Shown: positions 14,756-21,978, counted from the stretch's first letter. The stretch: DNA of 22,140 bases from Prevotellaceae bacterium UBA2718 (GCA_002353975.1 DEKQ01000058.1:7673-29812); one strand, 5' to 3'. The notes: generated by a model not told the origin, from the letters alone. Numbers and translations: made by a program.

Positions 14756-15580
14756 ATGAACAAAAGTATATTAGAAGGACGTCCAGAACTGAAAGCCGTC
14801 ATCGATCAGATTGCAGAGGTGACGGGATACCTTTGGCAAAAAGGCTGGGCAGAACGTAACGGCGGCAACATAACAGTCAACGTTACAGAGTATATGGACG
14901 ATGAATGCAAGGCTATGCCTGCCATTGCTCCTGTGAAGCAGATAGGCATGGTACTGCCTCAACTGAAAGGCAAGTACTTCTACTGCAAAGGCACAGGCAA
15001 GCGTATGCGCGACTTGGCACGCTGGCCAATGCAGAACGGCTCCATCGTGCGCATCTGTGATGACTGCGCATCGTACGAAATCATTGCCGATGAGCCTGTT
15101 GCGCCAACATCAGAGTTGCCAACACACCTCGCATTGCAGAACTATCTCCTTGAGACAGGCTCCTGCTACAAGGCAACACTCCACACCCACCCCATCGAGC
15201 TCGTGGCAATGAGCCACATCAAGCGTTTCCTGAAGGGTGACGAGATGACAAAGGTTCTGTGGTCAATGATACCTGAGACACTGGCCTTTGCTCCTCTGGG
15301 CATCGGCATCATACCATACGACCTGCCATCATCCGTAGCACTCGCAGAGGCAACACTCGAGGGCATCAAGAAGCACGACGTAGTGATGTGGGAGAAGCAC
15401 GGCACAGTAGCTGTAGGACAGGACATCATGGATGCCTTTGACCAGACAGATGTGCTCTGCAAAGCCGCAAACATCTACATGTGTGCAAAGTCCATGGGCT
15501 CAGAGCCTGACGGCATGACCGACGCACAGATGAAAGAAGTGCAGGACGTCTTCAACCTGCCAAAGACTCGTCCCTGCTAA
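14756..15580 (+). CDS. rhaD: Rhamnulose-1-phosphate aldolase
   Basis: Zn-dependent class II aldolase (AraD/FucA fold) splitting L-rhamnulose-1-phosphate into dihydroxyacetone phosphate and L-lactaldehyde. At 274 residues it equals E. coli RhaD in length. Zinc ligands are visible as H143 and H145 in TLHTHPIE and H215 in MWEKHGTVAVG. A catalytic Glu is likely in PTSELPTH (E120). The N-terminal WAERNGGNITV is the phosphate-binding loop. I start at MNKSILEGRPEL; a longer in-frame start at 14687 would translate through the TTAACTCC repeats. No lactaldehyde reductase or dehydrogenase is adjacent, so the lactaldehyde is handled elsewhere. Confidence 0.96.
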   Translation: MNKSILEGRPELKAVIDQIAEVTGYLWQKGWAERNGGNITVNVTEYMDDECKAMPAIAPVKQIGMVLPQLKGKYFYCKGTGKRMRDLARWPMQNGSIVRICDDCASYEIIADEPVAPTSELPTHLALQNYLLETGSCYKATLHTHPIELVAMSHIKRFLKGDEMTKVLWSMIPETLAFAPLGIGIIPYDLPSSVALAEATLEGIKKHDVVMWEKHGTVAVGQDIMDAFDQTDVLCKAANIYMCAKSMGSEPDGMTDAQMKEVQDVFNLPKTRPC

Positions 15581-15587
15581 TCAGGAA

Positions 15588-15667
15588 CTGTCCTTGCAGA
15601 CAAAGAGCTGTCCTTGCAGACAAAGAGCTGTCCTTGCAGACAAAGAGCAGTTCTGCTAATCAAGAAC
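15588..15667. repeat. Three perfect 20-bp tandem units plus a decayed fourth, after rhaD
   Basis: CTGTCCTTGCAGACAAAGAG is repeated exactly at 15588, 15608 and 15628. The fourth segment (15648-15667) departs from the unit but closely copies the sequence at the rhaD stop: TTCTGCTAATCAAGAAC against CCCTGCTAATCAGGAAC at 15572-15588. The array therefore appears to have grown from the rhaD 3' end. The identity of the copies suggests recent expansion. Confidence 0.9.
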
Positions 15668-15707
15668 AACGAAAGAAGATGATGACATCTTCTGGATAAT
15701 ACAACAT

Positions 15708-15746
15708 AATCCCCGCTGTAACAATCAAAATGTTACAGCGGGGATT
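15708..15746. terminator. Shared terminator between the convergent rhaD and efflux genes
   Basis: A perfect 15-bp stem, AATCCCCGCTGTAAC (15708-15722) with GTTACAGCGGGGATT (15732-15746), encloses a 9-nt AT-rich loop. It lies between convergent genes, 128 bp after rhaD and 77 bp after the MFS gene. The U-tracts are imperfect on both sides, but the stem is very strong and could stop transcription from either direction. Confidence 0.75.
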
Positions 15747-15822
15747 AAAATTAAAAACGAGAATCCCGTTTTATTTCAATTATTTTTATTACTTCGCAAA
15801 GAAACAGAACAGACTTCCATGT

Positions 15823-17496
15823 TTAGATTCTTTGCAGTTGCGATTTCACTTTTGCCTTGTGCAAAGCGATACGCCTTGCTCGATGCTGGGCACGGTTGAA
15901 GGCACCGAGTATGCGCGCCCCGAAGTGACTCCACGAGGGCATACTCTTGACGGTGTGGCGTATCTCCGGACGATCCCACAGGAGGAATATGGCGATGAAA
16001 ACCAGACATGCCCATATCATATAGCCATAGAGAATTTTAACGGTCTGGGCAAGGAGTCCCTCAATCATTCCATTCATATATGTGCCGAGGGCAGCAAAGC
16101 CTCCTGCCAGTTGACCACCGCTGACGCTTACAAGGTTGATGTAGCCGTTGTAGCGTGCAAAGCCATCACCCACGTAATAGCCAATGCCGTGTGAAAGTAT
16201 GGCACCACCTATGCAGCCGCCTCCAAACATGTGGAAGAAATTGAAGATGCAGAGAGCCTGAAAGAAGTGCATAAAGTCCATCACCTCATGCAGACACCAC
16301 ATGAATGCTATGCAGAGGATGGAATATCCGAAACCCCTTGAGATGAGTGGAGATACCAACTGATAGTATCCTATCTCTGGCGTTACGAGGAAATAGAATC
16401 CCACGCAATAGAGACAGATGAAGAACATTCCGATGCCAATGAGCTGATATTGGCTCCAGCGCTGCACTTTCAGCCATCCCAAGGAGAAAAGACAACCGGC
16501 ATAGACACCTATCAGGGACCATTGGTTGAGGGTCTCATAGGTGAGGTCGGTGTAGTGCATCACCTCTTCGTAGAACACATTTTCAAGCACATGCTCAACA
16601 GACATGATGACCTCAAACAATGCCATGAACAGAATGATGGGGCGAAAATAGCGGAACCTCACTATGCGATACTCTATGTAAGCCTGCGGATGATACTTCA
16701 TCCTCAGCATGAGGAATGCCAGCAGCAGGCAGTCAATGCCTGTGAGCATGGTGATGGTGCGCGAATGATACCATTGCAACCAGTCGCCGTAGTTGAGTAT
16801 GTAGGCGAGGCACAGGAAGAAAAGCACCCATCCCAAGGCTGAAAGCCAATCGATGTGAGTGAATGGCACATGTTTCTCCTTTGGCATAGGACAGAATGGA
16901 CGCGTGAGCGTTGCCTGAACAATCAGCACCAGTAGCATCAGGGCTATGACAAGCCAATGCATCATGCGCCAATGCATGTGAAAGGCAAACCACGCTGCAA
17001 GGAATCCCGCACCCTCAATGGCCGTGAGCAGCACTATGTGAAGTATGGGGAAGAACACTCCAAAGTCACGTTTGGGGGTCATCCACAGCTGTATGTTTGA
17101 GAGATTCTCAAAGGTGCCCTGTATCTTTGCCACGCCTGCAATGAAGCACACCACCCACATCAGGGGCAGGGGGAGCTTGTGCATTGTCAGCAGGTTACAC
17201 ACTATTATGGTAAGGGCAGAGCCCATGAGCAAGGCCTTGTTGGTGAAGCGGAACTTGGTGCGAAACAACACCGGGAACCATATAGCCATACCCGCAAGAT
17301 TGCAATACATGAGGAACTGCACGTCTTCACGCATCCATTGGTATTCGCCAATCATATCGTTCATGGCACCCAGATAGACTCCGCCGCTGAACTGGAAACA
17401 GAATGCCTGCAAGAGATATATCCACGGACGAATGCCCTTAGGCACCCAGTCGTGGAACATCGGCATGGAGAATGGTGGTATGTTCTCTTGTCTCAT
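15823..17496 (-). CDS. MFS drug/solute efflux transporter, EmrB-like (DHA2 family)
   Basis: Polytopic inner-membrane protein of 557 residues with about 14 hydrophobic segments, the size and topology of the DHA2 branch of the major facilitator superfamily. Features include an N-terminal GIRPWIYLLQAFCFQFSGG, a conserved inner-loop region (LLFRTKFRF-like basic motif), and the glycine-rich late segment FGGGCIGGAILSHGIG. The last 45 residues are a basic cytoplasmic tail. Its ATG overlaps the stop of the upstream adaptor gene by one base (TAATG), so the two are coupled. In EmrAB-TolC systems the pair expels hydrophobic compounds across both membranes; no TolC gene is present here. The substrate is unknown. 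Confidence 0.85.
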   Translation of the reverse strand: MRQENIPPFSMPMFHDWVPKGIRPWIYLLQAFCFQFSGGVYLGAMNDMIGEYQWMREDVQFLMYCNLAGMAIWFPVLFRTKFRFTNKALLMGSALTIIVCNLLTMHKLPLPLMWVVCFIAGVAKIQGTFENLSNIQLWMTPKRDFGVFFPILHIVLLTAIEGAGFLAAWFAFHMHWRMMHWLVIALMLLVLIVQATLTRPFCPMPKEKHVPFTHIDWLSALGWVLFFLCLAYILNYGDWLQWYHSRTITMLTGIDCLLLAFLMLRMKYHPQAYIEYRIVRFRYFRPIILFMALFEVIMSVEHVLENVFYEEVMHYTDLTYETLNQWSLIGVYAGCLFSLGWLKVQRWSQYQLIGIGMFFICLYCVGFYFLVTPEIGYYQLVSPLISRGFGYSILCIAFMWCLHEVMDFMHFFQALCIFNFFHMFGGGCIGGAILSHGIGYYVGDGFARYNGYINLVSVSGGQLAGGFAALGTYMNGMIEGLLAQTVKILYGYMIWACLVFIAIFLLWDRPEIRHTVKSMPSWSHFGARILGAFNRAQHRARRIALHKAKVKSQLQRI

Positions 17497-18323
17497 TAGT
17501 ACAACACCTCACATTCTACGTTCATGCCTGCACGAAGCCTTGAAAGAGCATCCTTGTCGGTAGTGGTGAGCCTGATGCGCACAGGCACGCGCTGTTCAAT
17601 CTTCACAAAGTTGCCCGTAGCGTTATCCTGCGGAATCATGGAGTAGGCAGAGCCTGTAGCATCGCTGATACGCTCCACGACACCCTCGTAATCAACATCA
17701 GGCACAGCATCAACCTCCATTCTGACCTTTGAACCCACGGCGATGTTGGGCAACTGTGTCTCACGATAGTTTGCCACAACCCATTTCTCCGAACCATCTA
17801 CAATCTCGCACATAGTTTGTCCGGGCTGAACGAGCTGTCCCACATGGATGTCCTTGTGGCCCACTACCCCATCAGCAGTTGCCGTGATGACGGTATAAGA
17901 GAGGTTCAGCTCTGCCATGTGAACAGCTGCCTCAGCTGCCTCTATGCCTGCCTGCGACTGGGAGAGACGGTGTCCCTGCTCATTCTTCACCGATGCCAGC
18001 GAAGCCTTCTGATGGCTCACAGCATCATAGCGGGCCTTGGCTGCAAGGTAGGCAGTATGAACACCATCATATTGCTGACGAGTCACGGCATCTTTCTTCA
18101 ACAAGGCAGAATAACGCTCATCCTCACGCTTAGCATTCTCCATTTGCACGCGTACCTCTTCTATATTTGCAACAGTAGCGTTGATATTCTCTGATGTGGT
18201 GTTGATACCTGAACTCGTAGCAGACGTCTGAGCCTGAGCATTGGCAAGTTGTGCCTTTGCCTGGGCCAATGCCAGACGGAACTCTGCATCCTCTATTATC
18301 ACCAGCGTGTCACCTTTCTTCAC
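17496..18323 (-). CDS. HlyD/EmrA-family adaptor, 5'-truncated (no membrane anchor)
   Basis: Periplasmic adaptor that would bridge the MFS pump to an outer-membrane channel. Visible are the second half of a lipoyl motif (KKGDTLVIIEDAEF), a long alpha-hairpin (about residues 15-125, Ala/Gln-rich), the returning lipoyl half (LSYTVITATADGVVGHKDIHVGQLVQPGQ) and the beta-barrel domain to the end. Full-length members are about 330-390 residues and begin with a cytoplasmic tail, one membrane helix and the first lipoyl half. All of that is missing from this 275-residue frame, whose only start is a GTG at 18323. In-frame homologous-looking codons (EFLFVSSTHELE) continue upstream to about 18359, then run into a promoter and the fabD terminator. 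It is probably a non-functional remnant. Confidence 0.75.
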   Translation of the reverse strand: MKKGDTLVIIEDAEFRLALAQAKAQLANAQAQTSATSSGINTTSENINATVANIEEVRVQMENAKREDERYSALLKKDAVTRQQYDGVHTAYLAAKARYDAVSHQKASLASVKNEQGHRLSQSQAGIEAAEAAVHMAELNLSYTVITATADGVVGHKDIHVGQLVQPGQTMCEIVDGSEKWVVANYRETQLPNIAVGSKVRMEVDAVPDVDYEGVVERISDATGSAYSMIPQDNATGNFVKIEQRVPVRIRLTTTDKDALSRLRAGMNVECEVLY

Positions 18324-18364
18324 CTCCAGCTCATGCGTAGAGCTTACGAATAGGAATTCGGCTG

Positions 18365-18395
18365 CAAAATTACAAAAAAATAAATTATAGACAAT
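18365..18395 (-). promoter_or_regulatory. Bacteroidetes-type promoter before the truncated adaptor gene
   Basis: On the minus strand TAATTTTG (18365-18372) matches the -7 consensus, with an ATTG near -33 (18392-18395) 19 nt upstream. Predicted transcription starts at about 18360, where coding sequence resembling the adaptor begins, so the promoter seems joined directly to the interior of the gene. Confidence 0.55.
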
Positions 18396-18398
18396 ATT

Positions 18399-18443
18399 AA
18401 AAAAGCTTAAATTGCATTGTCTCTTACCAATGCAATTTAAGCT
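18399..18443 (-). terminator. Rho-independent terminator of fabD
   Basis: On the minus strand a perfect 16-bp stem, AGCTTAAATTGCATTG (18404-18419 as read on plus) with its complement at 18428-18443, has an 8-nt loop and is followed by a run of U. It starts 22 bp after the fabD stop and separates fabD from the efflux pair. Confidence 0.88.
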
Positions 18444-18464
18444 CTACGGCGACAGTATTACTCC

Positions 18465-19361
18465 TTACTGTATGCCATCTATTGTGATACCCTCAACGCC
18501 TTTGGCTATCTTGAGTATCATGCCCTGCAGGGCTTTTCCGGGTCCGCACTCAGTAAAGTGTGTGGCACCGTCAGCCATCATTTGCTGCACCTCGTAAGTC
18601 CAACGTACCGGAGCCGTGAGCTGGGCAATGAGATTCTGCTTTATCTCTGCAGCATCGGTGTGAGCCTTGGCATCCACGTTCTGATATACAGGAATGCGTG
18701 GGGTGTGGAACTCTGTGGCCTCAATGGCTGCCTGCAGTTCGTCCTTGGCAGGCTGCATCAATGGTGAGTGGAATGCACCGCCGACAGGCAGTACAAGGGC
18801 ACGCTTGGCACCAGCCTCCTTCAAAGCCTCGCAAGCTTCGTTGATAGCCTCTACATTACCAGATATCACGAGCTGACCTGGGTTGTTGTAGTTAGCGCAG
18901 ACAACAACATGTCCGGGCTTATTGATGCCAGCACATACTTCTTCTATCTGCTCATCCTTGAGGCCGATGATAGCAGCCATTGTAGATGGTGCTGCCTCAC
19001 ACGCCTTCTGCATTGCCATTGCACGCTTGCTGACGAGCTTCAGTCCGTCCTCGAATGAGAGAGCACCTGCAGCAACGAGCGCAGAGAACTCACCAAGTGA
19101 GTGACCAGCAGTCATCTCGGCATCAAATTCATCACCCAGGCAGATTGCCTTTATGACAGAATGGAGGAATACGGCAGGCTGGGTTACTTTTGTCTGCTTC
19201 AGCTCCTCTGCAGTTCCCTCGAACATTATTTTGGTGATTTCAAAGCCAAGGATTTCGTTGGCTTTGTCGAACAATTCTTTCGCTTTAGGATTAGTATCGT
19301 AAAGGTCTTTGCCCATTCCGGGGAATTGGGCTCCCTGACCAGGGAATACAAATGCTTTCAC
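18465..19361 (-). CDS. fabD: Malonyl-CoA:ACP transacylase
   Basis: Transfers malonyl groups from CoA to acyl carrier protein, feeding type II fatty-acid synthesis in the cytosol. With the GTG start at 19361 it has 298 residues, normal for FabD. Motifs are FPGQGAQFPGMG at the N-terminus, the nucleophile serine in GHSLGEFSAL (S88), the malonate-binding Arg in SKRAMAMQ (R113) and the catalytic His in GGAFHSPLM (H198). A TTG at 19370 in the same frame would add three residues. I prefer GTG because MKAFVFPGQGAQ is the usual family start. A terminator follows directly. The 159-bp gap from rplI holds a folded element. Confidence 0.95.
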   Translation of the reverse strand: MKAFVFPGQGAQFPGMGKDLYDTNPKAKELFDKANEILGFEITKIMFEGTAEELKQTKVTQPAVFLHSVIKAICLGDEFDAEMTAGHSLGEFSALVAAGALSFEDGLKLVSKRAMAMQKACEAAPSTMAAIIGLKDEQIEEVCAGINKPGHVVVCANYNNPGQLVISGNVEAINEACEALKEAGAKRALVLPVGGAFHSPLMQPAKDELQAAIEATEFHTPRIPVYQNVDAKAHTDAAEIKQNLIAQLTAPVRWTYEVQQMMADGATHFTECGPGKALQGMILKIAKGVEGITIDGIQ

Positions 19362-19396
19362 GTCTATCAAATTTTCAAATTAATGAATTAATAAAA

Positions 19397-19496
19397 TAGC
19401 GAATTAACAAACATCTCTGTGTTGCTGTCGCAACATGGCACACTCTGGACAGGGATGTCCCAGATAGCGCAATTCAGTCTGATTGTTAATTCGCTA
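19397..19496 (-). other. Structured 100-nt intergenic element between rplI and fabD
   Basis: A perfect 14-bp inverted repeat (TAGCGAATTAACAA at 19397-19410 and its complement at 19483-19496) encloses two further hairpins: GTTGC-TGTC-GCAAC (19421-19434) and CTGGACA-GGGA-TGTCC(C)AG (about 19445-19463). The whole could fold as a three-stem junction in RNA, or be a small element with terminal inverted repeats. There is no clear U-run after it, so it is not a standard terminator. I do not recognise it as a known RNA family. Confidence 0.55.
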
Positions 19497-19520
19497 ATTT
19501 GCTATTATATTATATAAGGT

Positions 19521-20102
19521 TTACTCAGCAGCTGGTGCCTCAGCCTCGTTCTCCTCAACTACTGCCTCAACAGCAGAAGCCTGAGAATCAAGAGCCTCTT
19601 CTGCAGCAGCGCTTTCAGCCTCAGCCTTTACCTCCTCGGCTGGCTTCTCAGCTGCGCCGTCGTTCTCTGCAAGAACGGTTACAGGTACTTCTACCTTCAC
19701 CTCCTTGTGATATACGACTGTAGCAACATACTCACCAACGGTCTTAATATCCTTCATCAGGATTTGCTTGCGATCTACGTTGATACCCTTCTTAGCCAGT
19801 TCCTCGGCAACGATGCCTGCGTTTACTGAACCGTAGAGGACACCTGTAGCGCTGACCTTTGCAGGAATCTCAAGGCTTACGCCGTTGAGAGCCTCAGCCT
19901 CTTTCTCAGCTGCAGCAAGAATAGCTGCCAGCTTGTGTGCCTGCTGCTTCAGGTTCTCTGCCAGCACCTTCTTGGCTGACTCAGATGCGATAACGCCCTT
20001 ACCTGAAGGAATGAGGTAGTTACGACCGTAGCCGGACTTTACATTTACTATATCGTTCTTGAATCCAAGACCTATGATATCTTCTTTCAGTATGATTTCC
20101 AT
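19521..20102 (-). CDS. rplI: Ribosomal protein bL9 with acidic C-terminal tail
   Basis: Large-subunit protein near the L1 stalk. The N-terminal rRNA-binding domain MEIILKEDIIGLGFKNDIVN with GYGRNYLIPSGKG is canonical. The connecting helix (about 41-75) and the C-terminal domain (76-145) follow. At 193 residues the protein exceeds the usual length of about 148-150. Residues 147-193 are an extra Glu/Ala-rich tail with no positive charges except two Lys, probably disordered. A strong AAAGGAGG lies 9 bases before the ATG. It is the last gene of rpsF-rpsR-rplI, 23 bp after rpsR. Confidence 0.96.
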   Translation of the reverse strand: MEIILKEDIIGLGFKNDIVNVKSGYGRNYLIPSGKGVIASESAKKVLAENLKQQAHKLAAILAAAEKEAEALNGVSLEIPAKVSATGVLYGSVNAGIVAEELAKKGINVDRKQILMKDIKTVGEYVATVVYHKEVKVEVPVTVLAENDGAAEKPAEEVKAEAESAAAEEALDSQASAVEAVVEENEAEAPAAE

Positions 20103-20110
20103 TGTGTAAT

Positions 20111-20118
20111 CCTCCTTT
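20111..20118 (-). promoter_or_regulatory. Strong Shine-Dalgarno of rplI
   Basis: AAAGGAGG on the minus strand, 8 bases before the rplI ATG at 20102. A similar GAGGAGG (20401-20407), in the last codons of rpsF, serves rpsR. Such strong sites are uncommon elsewhere in this window. Confidence 0.7.
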
Positions 20119-20125
20119 CTTTAAT

Positions 20126-20392
20126 TTACTTCATCATGTCGGTTACATAAGGAAGGAGCGCTATCTGGCGTGCACGCTTAACGGCCTGTGCCACGCGGCG
20201 CTGATACTTCAAAGATGTTCCGGTGATACGACGTGGGAGTATCTTACCCTGTTCGTTGAGGAACTTCTTCAGGAACTCTGGATCCTTATAGTCAATGTAC
20301 TTGATGCCGCTCTTCTTGAAACGGCAATACTTCTTCTTGCGAGTGTCGATGCTCGGTGCGTTCAGGAAACGGATTTCTGTATTCTCTGCCAT
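20126..20392 (-). CDS. rpsR: Ribosomal protein bS18
   Basis: Small-subunit protein of 88 residues that binds 16S rRNA as a heterodimer with bS6 on the platform. The core YCRFKKSGIKYIDYKDPEFL, then GKILPRRITGTSLKYQRRV and the basic KRARQIALLPYV end, are canonical. The N-terminal stretch contains one Cys and no zinc-type cluster. The ATG lies 3 bp past the rpsF stop, with GAGGAGG inside the end of rpsF giving tight coupling that suits the 1:1 partnership. Confidence 0.97.
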   Translation of the reverse strand: MAENTEIRFLNAPSIDTRKKKYCRFKKSGIKYIDYKDPEFLKKFLNEQGKILPRRITGTSLKYQRRVAQAVKRARQIALLPYVTDMMK

Positions 20393-20395
20393 GTC

Positions 20396-20746
20396 TTAAG
20401 CCTCCTCTTCTTTTTTAGCAAGCTTGTTGCGACGCTTCTCTGCATAGGCAGATGCATACTTGTCGAGCTTGACGGTCATAAAACGGATTACTTTCTCCTC
20501 GCGACGATAAGCTGTCTCGAGTTTGTCAATAACTGCTGGCTCAGCCTTGAACTCAACGAGGTTGTAGAAGCCTGTTGACTTCTTGTCAATAGCATAAGCC
20601 ATCTTCTTGAGTCCCCAAGCCTCTTCGTTCAGAATTTCGGCACCGTTATCTGTCAGCACCTTTGTGAACTTAGCGACCGTTTCCTTTGTCTGGTCAGCAG
20701 ACAAAACGGGAGTCAAAATGAAAACGGTTTCGTAATGATTCATCAT
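20396..20746 (-). CDS. rpsF: Ribosomal protein bS6
   Basis: Small-subunit platform protein, partner of bS18, 116 residues. The opening NHYETVFILTPVLS, the central WGLKKMAYAIDKKSTGFYNLVEF and YRREEKVIRFMTVKL are canonical. A short Lys/Glu-rich tail follows. The reading frame opens with two consecutive ATGs; the second (20743) gives the usual MNHYETVF start and may be the one used. First gene of rpsF-rpsR-rplI, transcribed from the promoter at 20823-20853 with a leader of about 70 nt. Confidence 0.96.
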   Translation of the reverse strand: MMNHYETVFILTPVLSADQTKETVAKFTKVLTDNGAEILNEEAWGLKKMAYAIDKKSTGFYNLVEFKAEPAVIDKLETAYRREEKVIRFMTVKLDKYASAYAEKRRNKLAKKEEEA

Positions 20747-20822
20747 TGTTTTGTGAATGAATAATAATAAAAATGTTAATATATTTTGCTCATCACGCCA
20801 TATAAAAACGCAAAAAGCGGTG

Positions 20823-20853
20823 CAAAGGTACTAATTTTCTTTTAATTAGCAAA
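20823..20853 (-). promoter_or_regulatory. Bacteroidetes-type promoter of rpsF-rpsR-rplI
   Basis: On the minus strand TTTG (20850-20853) and TACCTTTG (20823-20830) lie 19 nt apart, a near-ideal -33/-7 pair. The transcript would begin in CACCGCTTTTTGCG, a leader that could hold the CCG-containing structure known for S6:S18 autoregulation in other bacteria. I cannot confirm that fold. Confidence 0.78.
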
Positions 20854-20923
20854 CTTTACACTGCCTATATAACAAAACAATAAAGTTGAAAAGATAAATT
20901 TCTTAATCTAAGTCAACGTGAAT

Positions 20924-21610
20924 TTATTCCTTTTCACACTTGCTGCATCCGCATGGGCCTGCAATCTTCCAAAGGCATACTGCAATCACAGAGCCAATCA
21001 GCGGACCAACAATGAATACCCAAAGACTACTCAGAGCATCTGCATTTGCAGAGAAAAGAGCGGGACCGATGGAGCGTGCCGGGTTTACTGAAGTGCCAGT
21101 AAAATGGATACCTACGAGGTGAATGAGAATGAGAGACAGACCAATTGCAAGTCCTGCGAAATTACCGGCACCTACCTTTGAGTCTGTTGCACCAAGGACA
21201 ACAAATACGAAGAGGGCTGTAAGGATGGCCTCTACGATAAGACCGCAGGTAGCACTGCCTTCAACTCCAGCCAGACCGTTGGCTCCAAGGCCTGACTCAC
21301 ATCCGTAGATAGCTACGAGAAGGGCGCCTGCTATGATACCGCCAACAATCTGACCACACCAATAGCCACAGGCATCCTTCAGCGTCATACGCTTGTCGAG
21401 CAGGCAACCAAGAGTGATGGCTGGGTTGATATGACAACCTGACACACCACCAATAGTGTAAGCCATTGCTACAACAGAGAGACCAAAGGCGATAGCCGTA
21501 CCTACAACAGCTGCGGTGTTAGACTCTGCACAACCAAGAGAAACGGCAGCGCCGCAACCAAGAAATGTCAACACACATGTGCCGATTGCTTCTGCAAAAT
21601 ACTTTTTCAT
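20924..21610 (-). CDS. aqpZ: Aquaporin Z (water channel)
   Basis: Six-helix inner-membrane channel of the MIP family, 228 residues. Both half-helix motifs are intact: GCHINPAITLG (NPA 62-64) and TSVNPARSIG (NPA 176-178). The selectivity-filter residues F42, H164, T173 and R179 match the water-selective AqpZ pattern rather than the glycerol type. The last ten residues, PCGCSKCEKE, are an unusual cysteine-rich tail with C-G-C-x-x-C. It lies 69 bp after the His-rich small gene on the same strand; a GGGAC...GTCCC hairpin (21636-21658) sits in that gap. No -33/-7 pair was found, so it may be read from upstream. Confidence 0.94.
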   Translation of the reverse strand: MKKYFAEAIGTCVLTFLGCGAAVSLGCAESNTAAVVGTAIAFGLSVVAMAYTIGGVSGCHINPAITLGCLLDKRMTLKDACGYWCGQIVGGIIAGALLVAIYGCESGLGANGLAGVEGSATCGLIVEAILTALFVFVVLGATDSKVGAGNFAGLAIGLSLILIHLVGIHFTGTSVNPARSIGPALFSANADALSSLWVFIVGPLIGSVIAVCLWKIAGPCGCSKCEKE

Positions 21611-21679
21611 AATCTCAATTGTTTATTTGTTAAGCGGGACGCGTTCTCTGTGTGTCCCATATTGTTTGTGAGTTTTTCT

Positions 21680-21946
21680 TTATCTATCTATGAAATATGC
21701 AAAGAAAACGCATGCAACCACCACGACAGCAATACTCAACACCAGAGATAGCATTATACGCTGTTTGAAACCTTTCAATTTACGTTCCTTCTCCATATAG
21801 AAACGCAATTTAGATGTTTCATCCGAGTACTTTGGTCTGGCGAACAAATCTTTCCACGTCACCTTCTCTTCTGCCATTTCATTCGAATGATGACGATGGT
21901 GATGGTGATGATGATGCTCTGTATGGTGTTGCTGCTTGTTTTCCAT
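21680..21946 (-). CDS. Histidine-rich small single-pass membrane protein, unknown function
   Basis: An 88-residue protein I cannot assign to a named family. Residues 7-20 carry a His cluster (HHTEHHHHHHHRHH), followed by an acidic/basic linker (EEKVTWKDLFARPKYSDETSKL), a basic juxtamembrane stretch (KERKLKGFKQR) and one C-terminal hydrophobic helix (about residues 65-86, MLSLVLSIAVVVVACVFFAY). With no signal peptide, the His-rich N-terminus is probably cytosolic and the protein a C-tail anchor. His clusters bind Ni, Zn, Co or Cu. It lies 32 bp after proS and 69 bp before aqpZ. The mix of CAT and CAC codons argues against a recent microsatellite expansion. Confidence 0.75.
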   Translation of the reverse strand: MENKQQHHTEHHHHHHHRHHSNEMAEEKVTWKDLFARPKYSDETSKLRFYMEKERKLKGFKQRIMLSLVLSIAVVVVACVFFAYFIDR

Positions 21947-21978
21947 ATTCTGACAGATTAATCCATAGATTTACTTCA

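Noticed and set aside
15730..16194. 154-codon plus-strand frame opposite the end of the MFS gene
   Set aside because: It starts inside the bidirectional terminator stem and has no family features.
18354..18359. GAATTC as proof of a cloning artefact at the adaptor truncation
   Set aside because: The hexamer also occurs elsewhere in the window (for example near 5572 and 5636), so by itself it proves nothing; kept only as a check.
19397..19496. tRNA or standard terminator in the rplI-fabD gap
   Set aside because: The fold lacks an anticodon arm, T-loop and acceptor pattern, and no U-run follows the outer stem.
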